Assembly: GCF_030296695.1 (NCBI RefSeq)
Contig: NZ_AP027737.1
Span: 930,001 to 994,000, forward strand
Source: Agromyces mangrovi
Lineage (GTDB): Bacteria; Actinomycetota; Actinomycetes; Actinomycetales; Microbacteriaceae
Length of the DNA stretch: 64,000 bases
Direction of reading: 5' to 3'
Positions 41,445-52,120 of the stretch are shown piece by piece (position 1 is the stretch's first letter; every line of letters begins with the position of its first letter). Below the pieces are notes generated by a model. The model did no database searches and was not told the origin of the DNA. It saw only the letters and a program-made list of their open reading frames with translations. Both the position numbers and the translations under genes were made by a program.

Positions 41445-43520
41445 CTACTTCTTCGACTTCTCCGGCACCGGCGCGGTGCCAGACGCGCGCTGCGCCTCGA
41501 AGTAGGCGCGCGCCTCGTCCTGCCGCTTCGCCTCGGCACCGGTCGCGATGCTCGCGCGCAGGTGCTCGGGCTCGAAGCCGAACGCGTCGACCAGGTCGAG
41601 CGCGTGCGGGCGCAGGCGCGCGATCAGGCGGTCGACGTAGGCCGTGACGGCCTGGGCGCGCTGCGGCGAGAGGCGGCCGTGGATGAGGTACCACGACATG
41701 TGCTTCTCGAGCAGCCCGAGGCCGAACAGGTCGCGCAGCCAGGTCAGCACCTGCTTCGTGCCCTCGTGCTCGGTCTGCTCGAGGCCGCGCGTGAACGCCT
41801 CCCACTGCAGCAGCTCGGCGTGCGCGCGCGCCGCCTCGATGAGCTCGTTCTGGTTCGCGTTGAACAGCGCCGCCGACTCGACCTTCGAGAGCTTGCGCGC
41901 GTCGCGCAGGCGACCGGCGATCTCCTCGACCATGGTCTCGACGCGGTCGGTGAGCAGGCCGCGCTGCGTGTCGGGGTCGCGCAGGTCCTTGACCGAGCGG
42001 GCGGTCGAGCCGAAGTCGCTCACGGTCTGGGCGATGCGGCGCAGGCCGCTGCCGTGGAGCGCGCGGTCGGCCGCCTGCGACACCACGTAGCGTGCCAGCG
42101 CCCCGGCGTCGGCACCCGCGAACTTCTTCGAGTAGTCGGTGAGCAGGCGCTTGGCGACCAGCTGCAGCAGCACGTTGTTGTCGCCCTCGAACGTGACGTA
42201 GATGTCGAGGTCCTGGCGCAGGCCGACGAGGCGGTTCTCGGCGAGGAAGCCGGCGCCGCCGCAGGCCTCGCGCGCCTCCTGCAGGGTGTCGAGCGCGTGC
42301 CAGGTCGACAGCGGCTTGAGCGCCGCGGCGAGGGTCTCGAGGTCCTGGCGGTCCTCGTCGGTGTCGGCCTTGCCGCTGAACACCGCGTCGAACTTCACGA
42401 GGAACTCGTCGTGCGCGAAGACCTGCGCGTACGTGGTCGCGAGACGCGGCAGCAGGCGGCGCTGGTGCCGCCCGTAATCGAGGAGCACCTCCTCCTCGGT
42501 GTCGCTCGCCGCGTTGAACTGGCGACGCTCGCTGCCGTAGCGGATCGCGATCGCGAGGGCCATGGCCGACGCGGTCGTGGCGGCGCCGTCGAGCGAGACG
42601 CGTCCCTGCACGAGCGTGCCGAGCATGGTGAAGAAGCGGCGGCCCGGGCTCTCGATCGGGCTGGAGTACGTGCCGTCGGCCGCCACGTCGCCGTAGCGGT
42701 TCAGCAGGTTCACGCGCGGCACGCGCACGCCCGAGAAGTGCAGGCGCCCGTTGTCGATGCCGTTGAGGCCGCCCTTCAGGCCGTCGTCCTCGCCGCCGAT
42801 GCCGTCGAGGAACGCGCCCTCGTCGTCGCGCAGGTGCACGTAGAACGCGTGCACGCCGTGGTTCACGCCCTTCGTGACGAGCTGCGCGAACACGACCGCG
42901 TCCTTGCCGTGCAGCGCCGCGTTGCCGAGGTAGTCCTTCCACGCGCCGCGGAACGGCGTGTCGATGACGAACTCCTCGGTGTCGGGGTCGTAGGTCGCGG
43001 TCGTGGCGATGGAGGCGACGTCGGAGCCGTGCCCGGTCTCGGTCATCGCGAACGCGCCCGGCACGTCGAGGGTCATGATGCCCGGCAGGAACGTCTCGTG
43101 GTGGTACTCCGTGCCGAGGTGCAGCACCGCCGCACCGAACAGGCCCCACTGCACGCCCGACTTGATCTGCAGGCTCGGGTCGGCGAGCACGAGCTCCTCG
43201 AACGCGGCGATGTTGCCGCCCGCGTCCTCCTGGCCGCCGAGCGACTTCGGGAACGCCCGATTCACGTGCCCGTTCGCGACGAGGTAGTGCAGCTGTCCGA
43301 GCACCCGCTCGCGGTGCTCCGCCATCGACTGCCCGTCGATGCGCTGCACCTCGGGGCGCTTCGCGACCTCGCGCGACGAGAGGCGGATGTCGGCCCAGGT
43401 GCCGAGGAGCTGCCGGCCGAGCGCGGCGATGTCGATGCTCGGCTCGGGCTGGGTCGCATCCTCACGCTGCTCGATCGTGGGCTGCGCGTCGGTGTCGGGG
43501 CGAACGGCGGTGTCTGCCAT
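41445..43520 (-). CDS. Acyl-CoA oxidase/dehydrogenase
   Basis: A 691-residue flavoenzyme of the acyl-CoA oxidase type, oxidising acyl-CoA at the alpha-beta bond. Conserved parts: GAFAMTETGHGSDVASIATTATYD (FAD/substrate loop), the RGAWKDYLGNAA region, GRVSLDGAATTASAMALAIAIRYGSERRQF, and the catalytic-glutamate region EACGGAGFLAENR with TFEGDNNVLLQLVAKRLL. Length fits bacterial acyl-CoA oxidases rather than ~380-residue dehydrogenases. It ends in a Lys-rich tail. ATG 43520 has a GAGAGGA-like ribosome site. No other beta-oxidation gene is nearby. Confidence 0.92.
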   Translation of the reverse strand: MADTAVRPDTDAQPTIEQREDATQPEPSIDIAALGRQLLGTWADIRLSSREVAKRPEVQRIDGQSMAEHRERVLGQLHYLVANGHVNRAFPKSLGGQEDAGGNIAAFEELVLADPSLQIKSGVQWGLFGAAVLHLGTEYHHETFLPGIMTLDVPGAFAMTETGHGSDVASIATTATYDPDTEEFVIDTPFRGAWKDYLGNAALHGKDAVVFAQLVTKGVNHGVHAFYVHLRDDEGAFLDGIGGEDDGLKGGLNGIDNGRLHFSGVRVPRVNLLNRYGDVAADGTYSSPIESPGRRFFTMLGTLVQGRVSLDGAATTASAMALAIAIRYGSERRQFNAASDTEEEVLLDYGRHQRRLLPRLATTYAQVFAHDEFLVKFDAVFSGKADTDEDRQDLETLAAALKPLSTWHALDTLQEAREACGGAGFLAENRLVGLRQDLDIYVTFEGDNNVLLQLVAKRLLTDYSKKFAGADAGALARYVVSQAADRALHGSGLRRIAQTVSDFGSTARSVKDLRDPDTQRGLLTDRVETMVEEIAGRLRDARKLSKVESAALFNANQNELIEAARAHAELLQWEAFTRGLEQTEHEGTKQVLTWLRDLFGLGLLEKHMSWYLIHGRLSPQRAQAVTAYVDRLIARLRPHALDLVDAFGFEPEHLRASIATGAEAKRQDEARAYFEAQRASGTAPVPEKSKK

Positions 43521-43602
43521 GCGATGTCCTCTCTGCACGGATATTCGAGCATCACGGTAGGTCTCTCACAATCAACCGCCAACCGACCTGTGCAGATGCC
43601 AC

Positions 43603-43643
43603 AATCGGGCGACGCGTCGGGCGCCGCGTCGATTGTGCGCTCC
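43603..43643. terminator. Imperfect hairpin downstream of the membrane protein pair
   Basis: CACAATC and GACGCG pair with CGCGTC and GATTGTG, with a small bulge on the left arm. Confidence 0.4.
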
Positions 43644-43679
43644 CCACATGCGCCACCGGCAGGCGGGTGGCCGCGGGCC

Positions 43680-44077
43680 TCAGCGCCGGAAGTACGCGTT
43701 CGCCTTCGGCGAGAACAGCAGCGCGAGGATCAGCACGCCGAACGCGATGCTGAAGTACTCGGCGATGGCGGTCGGCGTCGCCACGATGACCCACACCGAC
43801 CCCGCGATGGAGAGCACCTCGACGATCGTGACCACGATGCGGGCGACCCGGCTGCCGCTCAACAGGCCCGCCGCGACCGCGATCGCCACGACGCCGATGA
43901 TGATCGACACGATCGCGACGGTCGTGAGCGCCGCTCCCCGCCGGCGGCCTCGGCCAGGTCGGGGTCGGTGCCGAAGAGCAGCACGAGCGCGCCCGCGAGC
44001 ACGTCGAAGAAGCCGCCGATCCAGGTGAGGATGGCGACGAACGTGACGCCGCCGGGTCGCCTGGCCACGGTGCCCAC
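43680..44077 (-). CDS. Four-helix membrane protein, frameshifted; paralogue of the next gene
   Basis: About 132 residues once repaired. The N-terminal half (VTFVAILTWIGGFFDVLAGALVLLFG) and the C-terminal half (SIIIGVVAIAVAAGLLSGSRVARIVVTIVEVLSIAG) are in different frames. Adding one base in the C run at 43936-43939 (G in coding sense) joins them through GGGAALTTVAIV. The result aligns along its length with the neighbouring 144-residue protein, including the C-terminal Asn-x-Tyr-Phe-Arg motif. Function unknown. Confidence 0.7.
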
Positions 44078-44079
44078 GC

Positions 44080-44514
44080 TCAGTCGACGGTCGGCTCGGC
44101 GGGCGCGAGGCCGCGGAAGTAGCGGTTCGAGTCGGGCATCCAGAGCAGGGTGATCGCCGCGATCGCCACGAGCGCGCTGAGGATCTCGCCGGCGACGCCC
44201 GCGGGGTTCATGACGCCGATCACGATCGACGCCATGGCGCTCAGCACCTCGAGCACGGTCACCGCGATGCGCGAGACGGGGTTGCCGCGCAGCAGCCCGA
44301 TCGCGGCGACGATCACGATGACGCCGAGGAGCAGCGAGACGGTGGATGCCGCGATCAGCGCCCCGGTGCCGCCGAACTGGTCCGCGAACTCGGGGTCGGA
44401 GGCGGCGGTGAACAGCAGGATCGCCGCGAGGATGTCGATCGCGGCGCCGATCCAGACGAGGAACGCCACGATGGTGACGCCCAGCGGTCGCTTCGGTCCG
44501 AACTGCTCTGCCAT
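44080..44514 (-). CDS. Four-helix membrane protein
   Basis: A 144-residue protein with four membrane segments (first VTIVAFLVWIGAAIDILAAILLF) and the C-terminal SNRYFRG motif. It is a tandem paralogue of the downstream gene, separated by two bases, so the pair arose by duplication. This type is common in Microbacteriaceae and I know no function for it. A GGGGAG ribosome site precedes ATG 44514. Confidence 0.75.
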   Translation of the reverse strand: MAEQFGPKRPLGVTIVAFLVWIGAAIDILAAILLFTAASDPEFADQFGGTGALIAASTVSLLLGVIVIVAAIGLLRGNPVSRIAVTVLEVLSAMASIVIGVMNPAGVAGEILSALVAIAAITLLWMPDSNRYFRGLAPAEPTVD

Positions 44515-44560
44515 GTGCGCTCCCCCGTCGCGTGCTCTCGGGGCGATCCTAGCGACCCGC

Positions 44561-46579
<2,019 letters not shown>

Positions 46580-46585
46580 CCGACG

Positions 46586-46591
46586 AGCCTA
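46586..46591 (-). promoter_or_regulatory. Leaderless -10 box of recQ
   Basis: TAGGCT on the minus strand, 6 bases before GTG 46579. Confidence 0.5.
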
Positions 46592-46670
46592 ACGAGGCCC
46601 GGCGACGGGCGGGCGATCGCGTCGAACGATCACCCGCACCGTCGCTGGGCAACGTGTGGAGGAGTCGGCG

Positions 46671-47279
46671 TCAGTCGGGCTTCCGGCGGGTCAGCAGCAG
46701 CGTCACGCCGACGGCTGCGCCGATCGCGAGCACGGCACCGCCGATCCAGAGCGCCTCCTCGGGCACGAGCGGTGCGCCCTCGTCGGAGGCCGACTCGGAG
46801 GCATCCGTCTCCTCATCGGCGTTCGACGTGCCGCACACGAAGTCGGCGTCGCTGCCCGTGCCGAGCTCGACGCCCGCGGCGGGCGCCCAGGTGAACCCGA
46901 ACTCGCCCGAGATGGGGTGCCCGTCGGTCGAGACGGCCTGCCAGGCCACCTCGTAGGCGCCCGGCTCGCCGAGGAGCGCCTCGAGCTCGACACTCGCGCC
47001 GACGACGGTGCCGCAGCCGTCGCCGTAGTGCAGCCCATCCGGTCCGACCACCTGCACGATGCCCCCGTTGCCGAGGTCGAGCAGGTCGTCGTTCGTGGTG
47101 ATCGAGATCGTGCCCGGCTGCTCGGTCACGGTCGAGTCGGGCTCGGGGTTCCACGCGACCGGGAAGTTGTGTGCGGCCGCGGGCATCGCCGGAAGCAGGG
47201 CCAGGGCGAGCGCCGCGGCCGCGCCGAGCAGGCCGCCGACGGTGCGGCGGCCGGCTCGACGCGGCGAGGCGGAGGTCAC
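46671..47279 (-). CDS. copC: CopC-like periplasmic copper-binding protein with membrane anchor
   Basis: A 202-residue protein. A signal peptide ends at AMPAAA so that the mature protein starts with His (AHNFPVAWNPEPDSTV), the amino-terminal copper(II) ligand of CopC. The beta-sandwich contains VSTDGHPISGEFGFTW with a second typical His. An acidic Ser/Glu/Asp linker leads to a C-terminal membrane helix (IGGAVLAIGAAVGVTLLL). It overlaps the DUF1775 gene by 4 bases. Unlike many relatives it lacks a fused CopD domain. Confidence 0.88.
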   Translation of the reverse strand: MTSASPRRAGRRTVGGLLGAAAALALALLPAMPAAAHNFPVAWNPEPDSTVTEQPGTISITTNDDLLDLGNGGIVQVVGPDGLHYGDGCGTVVGASVELEALLGEPGAYEVAWQAVSTDGHPISGEFGFTWAPAAGVELGTGSDADFVCGTSNADEETDASESASDEGAPLVPEEALWIGGAVLAIGAAVGVTLLLTRRKPD

Positions 47280-47992
47280 TGCTTCGCGGCTCCGCGACGG
47301 GCGGTCACCGCGAGCACGATGCCCACGGCGCCGACGACCAGGCCGCCGATGCCGAGCACCCGGGCGAGGACGTCGGTCTCGGAGGCATCCGATGCCTCGC
47401 TCGCCTCGGTGCTCTCGGCGTGCGCCTCGTCGGAGTGCTCCTCGTCGGCGCTGTCATCGGTCGTACCGTGCCCGTGCGCGTCCCCGGTCGACTCGGTCAC
47501 GGTGATGAACGGAGCGGGGCTGGCGGGCTCCTCCTCGCCCTCGGCGGCGACCTCGACCCACGCGGTCTCGCCCTCCTCGCACGCCTGCACGACCGGGAAG
47601 ACCAGGTCGGTGCCGGCCGCGTCCTCGGCGATGCGCACCTGCAGTTCGACGGTGTCGCGGAACCCGTCGGGGAGCGGCTCGACGGCCGTGTAGACGACCT
47701 GCGAGACACGGTCGTCGTCGGTCACGGTCTCGACGTCCCACGTGGCGCTCACGGTCGGTGCGACCGACGCGACCCCCTCGGGGATGTCGATGGCGAGCGA
47801 CGTGGTGGGCGAGCCCTCGCAGCCGTGTGCGACCGAGAAGGTCATCACGGCGTACGAGCCGGCGGCGGTGCCGCTGGGCGTGACGGTCACGTGGGCGTTC
47901 GCGGCGAGCGGGGCCGCCAGCGCGAGGAGGGCGCCGCCGCCGAGGGCGGCAGCGGCGAGTGAGGTGGTGCGGATGGTGGTGCGGATGGTCAT
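47276..47992 (-). CDS. ycnI: YcnI/DUF1775 copper-binding protein
   Basis: A 238-residue exported protein. A signal peptide ends at LAANA and the mature protein begins with HVTVTPSG, where the N-terminal His is the DUF1775 copper ligand; a Trp in SATWDVETV completes the known site. The domain is followed by a His/Asp/Glu/Ser-rich linker (GDAHGHGTTDDSADEEHSDE) and a C-terminal membrane helix. It forms a copper-handling pair with CopC. ATG 47992 is preceded by an AGGAC ribosome site; upstream in-frame codons are not conserved. Confidence 0.9.
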   Translation of the reverse strand: MTIRTTIRTTSLAAAALGGGALLALAAPLAANAHVTVTPSGTAAGSYAVMTFSVAHGCEGSPTTSLAIDIPEGVASVAPTVSATWDVETVTDDDRVSQVVYTAVEPLPDGFRDTVELQVRIAEDAAGTDLVFPVVQACEEGETAWVEVAAEGEEEPASPAPFITVTESTGDAHGHGTTDDSADEEHSDEAHAESTEASEASDASETDVLARVLGIGGLVVGAVGIVLAVTARRGAAKQ

Positions 47993-48071
47993 GTGCGTCC
48001 TGTTCGAAAGCGCGCGCCGATTCGCCGACCCGGCGTCGGCGCGGAATGTGGTGTGGGTGGCGTGGTCGCGA

Positions 48072-48685
48072 CTAGGCGACGGATGCCACGGGCGGACCAC
48101 GGTGCCGCAGGGCGGAGAGGACGACCAGGCGCGGCCTGGCGACGGGGCGGTGCCAGGTGCGGATCGAGACGCGCGGAGCGTCGATCGGCAGCGTGGCCGG
48201 GATGCGCAGGAGGGGCCGGAGCACCGTACGGGCGGCGCGTGCGAGGGCGGCGAACGCGAGGTCGCCGCGCTGGAGCGCCACGACGGTCAGCACCGCGGCG
48301 AACGCGTGCGAGGCGAGCATCACCGGGGAGGCGTCGAGCGAGCTGACGCCGAGTCCGCCGAGCGCGGCATCGAACACCGCCGCGTCGACGGGCGCGTGGC
48401 CCGCGTGCGCGCGGGTGGGCTGCGGGGCCGCTCCGGCCGGCGCGGTCACCGTGAAGAGGCCATGCAGCACGAGCTGGCTGAGCACGGCACCCGCGGCGGT
48501 GCGCGGCAGGCTGGCGGCGGCGCCGACGAGCACCATGCACACGAGTCCCGAGAACGTGAGCGCGAGCACGATCGCGAGCGGGCCGGGCGGATGCCCCCGC
48601 CGACCACGTGCGAGAGCGACGCGACGAGCGTGGCGGACGCGGCGACGAACCACCCGCGCGCCACCCGCTGCCATCTCGCACTCAC
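48072..48685 (-). CDS. Unrecognised membrane protein at the head of the copper cluster, frameshifted
   Basis: About 204 residues once repaired. The N-terminal frame reads MSARWQRVARGWFVAASATLVASLSHVVGGG; the rest (HPPGPLAIVLALTFSGLVC, then further helices and a His-containing loop) is in the next frame. One extra base in the C run at 48594-48598 (G in coding sense) joins them. It has about four or five membrane segments, and ends in SALRHRGPPVASVA. The loop RAHAGHAP with several His may bind metal (inference). GTG 48685 follows TACGCT by 6 bases. No family is recognised. Confidence 0.6.
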
Positions 48686-48691
48686 CCGAAC

Positions 48692-48697
48692 AGCGTA
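48692..48697 (-). promoter_or_regulatory. Leaderless -10 box of the copper cluster
   Basis: TACGCT on the minus strand, 6 bases before GTG 48685. Confidence 0.45.
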
Positions 48698-48705
48698 CGT
48701 GAACG

Positions 48706-48744
48706 CGCCGCGGCCCGCGCACCGGAGTGCGCGGGGCCGCGGCG
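48706..48744. terminator. Strong hairpin after the 5'-nucleotidase gene
   Basis: CGCCGCGGCC and GCGCAC pair with GTGCGC and GGCCGCGGCG around a CGGA loop, with one bulged base. Confidence 0.7.
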
Positions 48745-48757
48745 GTCAGCGCCCGGA

Positions 48758-50755
48758 TCAGAGCGGTGCGACGTCCAGCGTGAACGAGCTCGTGGTGCCG
48801 GTGCTCGGCACGTAGATCTCGAAGGTGGTCGGGCCGCTCGCGTCGGACGGCACGAGCACGTCGACGCTCGCCTGGCCGACCTCGTCGGTCGTGGGCGTGT
48901 ACGACGTGTCGATCGCCGCGCTGCCGACGACCACGCCGCCGACGAGCACCTCCGCGACGTTGGCGTCGATCTCATCACGCGTGAAGTCGAGCGACGACAG
49001 GTTCACGGTGAAGCTGCCGCCCGCGTTCACCGACGTGCCGCCGGGCAGGTGCACGCCGACGGCGCGCTGCGCGAGGTCGGTCGTCGCCGATCCGAAGGCG
49101 TCGAAGTAGTCGACCATCGACTGCAGGTCGATCTTGCCGCTGTCGGAGACGTTCGTGCCGCTCGCGAAGGTGCTGAAGTTGTCACCGCCCGAAGCGAGGA
49201 ACGAGTTGACGCCCACCGAGTAGGTGTCGCCCGGCACGACCGGCGAGCCGGCGAGCCACATCTCGGTGATCTTGTCACCGGCGGGGCCCTGCGGGTCGTA
49301 GGTGTACGTGAAGTCCTCGCTCACGCCGAGCTTCAGGAACGGACGCGACGCGCCCGCGGGCTGCCACTGCTCCTCGAGCACCTGCTTGAGCTGCGCACCG
49401 GTGAGGTCCATCGACACCAGCGTGTTGGCGAAGGGCTGCACGCCAGCCGCCTCGGCATAGGTGACGTCGCCGGCCTCCAGGTCGGCGCGCAGGCCGCCCG
49501 GGTTCATGAACGTCACGTCGACCGAGCGCGTGCCGTCGACGTTGAGCGCCCACAGCTGCACGTCGGCGACGAAGTTGCCGAGCGTGGACTCGCCACCGCG
49601 GTTCTCCGGGAACGACGTCGAGGTCGCCGGGTCTGCGGCGACGGCACGACCGAAGTTCTCATCCGCCGTGCCGAGCACGACGCTGCCGAGCTCCTCGGCG
49701 ACCTCGACCGCGTCGTCCACGATGCGCTGGGTCTTGTTGTCCTGCTTGTACGCGTAGCCGACCACATTGCCACCGGCGTCGCGCACCGCGACGTCGTAGA
49801 TGGTGTTGGACATCGAGACGATCTCGTCGCCGCGCGTGTCGTACTCGATGACCATGTTCGAGAACTTCTGGCCGTACTGGCCGCTCGAGATGACCGGCCG
49901 GCCGTCGATCACGTGGTTGTACGCCAGGTGCGTGTGGCCCGAGACGATCGCGTCGATGTTGTCGTTCGCGTTGTTGACGATGTCGCCGAAGCGGGAGTTC
50001 GGGTCGATCGCCGACTCGATGGCGGTGGTCGCCGCGCCCTCGTGGACGAGCATGATCACGATGTCGGCCTCGCCGTTGGCGGCGTCGCCGTCGCTCAGCT
50101 GGTCGGCGACGCGGTTGGCGGCCACGACCGGCGAACCGACGTCGATCGAGGCGATGCCCGCGGGGCTCACGAGCGCCGGGAGCTCGTCGGTGACGGCGCC
50201 GACGAAGCCGATGCTGACGCCCTTGAACTCCTCGATCCAGTACTCGGGCAGTGCCGGGTCCTCGGTGCCGGTGTGGTAGATGTTCGCGCCGAGGTACTCC
50301 CAGTCGGCGAGCGGCATCACGCGGTCGGTGAGGTCGTCGAACCCGAGGTCGAACTCGTGGTTGCCCACCGAGCTCACGTCGAGGCCGATCTGGTTGAGCG
50401 CCTCGATCGTCGGCTCGTCCTGCTGGATGAACGAGGTGAACGTCGAGGCGCCGATCATGTCGCCGGCGGCGGCGACCACGGTGTTCGTGTTGCCGCGCGA
50501 GAACTCCTTGACCGCGCCGGCGAGCGCCGCGGCGCCGCCGGTGGTGCCCGACTGCTCGAGCCGGCCGTGGAAGTCGTTGAAGGTGAGCAGGTTGATCTCG
50601 GCGATCTTCTGCTTGCCGGCCGGGGGCGCGGCCTGTGCGGCGAGGGACCCGCCGAGCGTGAGTGCGGCGGCTGCGGCCACGGCGATCGTGCCGGCGACGA
50701 GGCGTCCGCCCCGTCGTCGCGTACTGGCCGGGTGTCCGGCCTGGGTCTCCAGCAT
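48758..50755 (-). CDS. Secreted 5'-nucleotidase/UshA-like metallophosphatase
   Basis: A 665-residue exported enzyme. The signal peptide spans about 1-45 (ending LAAQAAPPAG). The metallophosphatase domain has LLTFNDFHGRLE, AAGDMIGAST, SVGNHEFDLGFDDL and IVSGHTHLAYNH, giving the full two-metal site. The 5'-nucleotidase C-terminal domain holds FMNPGGLRADLEAGDVTYAEAAGVQPF. An extra beta-rich domain (about 565-665) follows, ending in DVAPL without an anchor. It should release phosphate from extracellular nucleotides. An AAGGAG site precedes ATG 50755. Confidence 0.93.
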   Translation of the reverse strand: MLETQAGHPASTRRRGGRLVAGTIAVAAAAALTLGGSLAAQAAPPAGKQKIAEINLLTFNDFHGRLEQSGTTGGAAALAGAVKEFSRGNTNTVVAAAGDMIGASTFTSFIQQDEPTIEALNQIGLDVSSVGNHEFDLGFDDLTDRVMPLADWEYLGANIYHTGTEDPALPEYWIEEFKGVSIGFVGAVTDELPALVSPAGIASIDVGSPVVAANRVADQLSDGDAANGEADIVIMLVHEGAATTAIESAIDPNSRFGDIVNNANDNIDAIVSGHTHLAYNHVIDGRPVISSGQYGQKFSNMVIEYDTRGDEIVSMSNTIYDVAVRDAGGNVVGYAYKQDNKTQRIVDDAVEVAEELGSVVLGTADENFGRAVAADPATSTSFPENRGGESTLGNFVADVQLWALNVDGTRSVDVTFMNPGGLRADLEAGDVTYAEAAGVQPFANTLVSMDLTGAQLKQVLEEQWQPAGASRPFLKLGVSEDFTYTYDPQGPAGDKITEMWLAGSPVVPGDTYSVGVNSFLASGGDNFSTFASGTNVSDSGKIDLQSMVDYFDAFGSATTDLAQRAVGVHLPGGTSVNAGGSFTVNLSSLDFTRDEIDANVAEVLVGGVVVGSAAIDTSYTPTTDEVGQASVDVLVPSDASGPTTFEIYVPSTGTTSSFTLDVAPL

Positions 50756-51060
50756 GTTCCGGGTGCTCCTTCGTTGCGGATGCGATCTCGTCGCGCTTCG
50801 GTCCGCCCGCAAGGACACCGCCCGGTGCTCCCGCACCGGTGCGCGCCGTCCCCTCGGGCGCACGACCCCGGACCACGGGAGTGGCAGGGGGTGTCCCCCA
50901 GAGTAGGGATGGGCGCCCGCCGTGAACACCCCTCCCGCATGCAATGAACGTGCAATTCACGACGATTTCATGCACGAGTCCGCCGCACGTGCGCAGATGT
51001 GCAGACGTGTCCCCGCTGCCTGCTCGGACGAGCACGCGACGCCCGGACTACGCTGAGCGG
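50756..51060. other. Divergent intergenic region, 305 bases
   Basis: No gene or RNA is seen. It holds the ribosome site of the 5'-nucleotidase gene, a short inverted repeat near 50821-50845 (CGGTGC/GCACCG), a slightly AT-richer patch at 50938-50978 with TGCA-containing words, and the leaderless -10 box of the transporter gene at its right end. Confidence 0.5.
51049..51054 (+). promoter_or_regulatory. Leaderless -10 box
   Basis: TACGCT, 6 bases before ATG 51061. Confidence 0.5.
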
Positions 51061-52083
51061 ATGCTCACGGTCGTGGTCGGTCTCGCCGGCGCCCTCGTCT
51101 ACGGCGCCGCCGACTTCCTCGGCGGCCTCGCCGCGCGTCGGGTGAGCGCGCTGCTCGCCACGGCGGTGGCCGCCGGGTCGGGGCTCGTCGCCCTGCTCGT
51201 GGCTTACCCGTTCGTGGGCGGCGCGTGGGGCCGCGACGACGTGCTGCTCGGTGCGCTCTCGGGCATCACGGGCGCGCTCGCCCTGACGCTCCTCTACGCG
51301 TGCCTCGCGATCGGCCCGATGAGCATCCTGTCCCCGTTGACCGCGGTGGTCTCGGCGATCGTGCCGATGGCCTGGGGGCTCGCCGCGGGCGAGACGCTCT
51401 CGCCGATCGGCACCTGGGCGCTCGGCATCGCACTCGTCGCGGTCGTGCTCGTCGGGTTCGTGCCCGAGCAGGGCGCGGTGCGCCCGAGCCTGCGCGGCAT
51501 CCTGATGGCGATCGGCGCCGGCGCCTCGATCGGCGCGTTCCTCATCATCATCGACGGCACGAGCGACGAGAGCGGCCTCGTGCCGCTGGTCATGAACCGC
51601 ATCGTGAGCGTGCTGGTCATGACCACGGTCGTGGTCTCGCTCGTGCTCGTGGCGCGCGGGCGCTCGCGCCGCTGGTCGAGACGGGCGGCGGATGCGGCGA
51701 GCGCACGCGCCCCGGAGGACGAGCCCATCGCGTCGGAGGCGCTGCACGCGACCGGTGCCGCGGGCGTGGCCGTGCACGCGGAGCGCCCCGACCGCGAGCC
51801 CGGCGACGACGACGCCCCGCGCGGCTTCGTGCTGCGCACGCCCGCCATGGCCGCCGGCATCCGCTTCGCCATCGCCTGCGGCGTGGTCGACGTCGCCGCC
51901 AACGTGCTGCTGCTGATCGGGCTGCGCATCGGCGACCTCACGGTGGTGAGCGTGCTCACCGCGATGTACCCGGCCGGCACGATCCTGCTCGCGGCGCTCG
52001 TGCTGCGCGAGCGCATCGCGCCGGTGCAGTGGGTCGGGCTCGTGCTCGCGCTGGCGGCCGCGGGGATGCTGGCTGCGGCGTAG
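51061..52083 (+). CDS. DMT-superfamily transporter
   Basis: A 340-residue protein with two EamA halves and about ten membrane segments: ADFLGGLAARRVSALLATAVAAGSGLVALLV starts the first, and IRFAIACGVVDVAANVLLLIGLRIGDLTVVSVLTAMYPAGTILLAALVLRERI covers the end of the second. A charged cytoplasmic loop of about 65 residues (roughly 200-262, with PDREPGDDDAP) separates the halves and is longer than usual. Substrate unknown. The start is leaderless. Confidence 0.87.
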   Translation: MLTVVVGLAGALVYGAADFLGGLAARRVSALLATAVAAGSGLVALLVAYPFVGGAWGRDDVLLGALSGITGALALTLLYACLAIGPMSILSPLTAVVSAIVPMAWGLAAGETLSPIGTWALGIALVAVVLVGFVPEQGAVRPSLRGILMAIGAGASIGAFLIIIDGTSDESGLVPLVMNRIVSVLVMTTVVVSLVLVARGRSRRWSRRAADAASARAPEDEPIASEALHATGAAGVAVHAERPDREPGDDDAPRGFVLRTPAMAAGIRFAIACGVVDVAANVLLLIGLRIGDLTVVSVLTAMYPAGTILLAALVLRERIAPVQWVGLVLALAAAGMLAAA

Positions 52084-52120
52084 CATCCGCCCGCCCGAGC
52101 CCTGCCCCTGGTCGGTACAC

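Noticed and set aside
50956..50977. Possible PhoP-type 11-base direct repeats near the 5'-nucleotidase
   Set aside because: Only TTCA and one more base agree between the two units, and they lie about 200 bases from the gene; too weak to call a Pho box.
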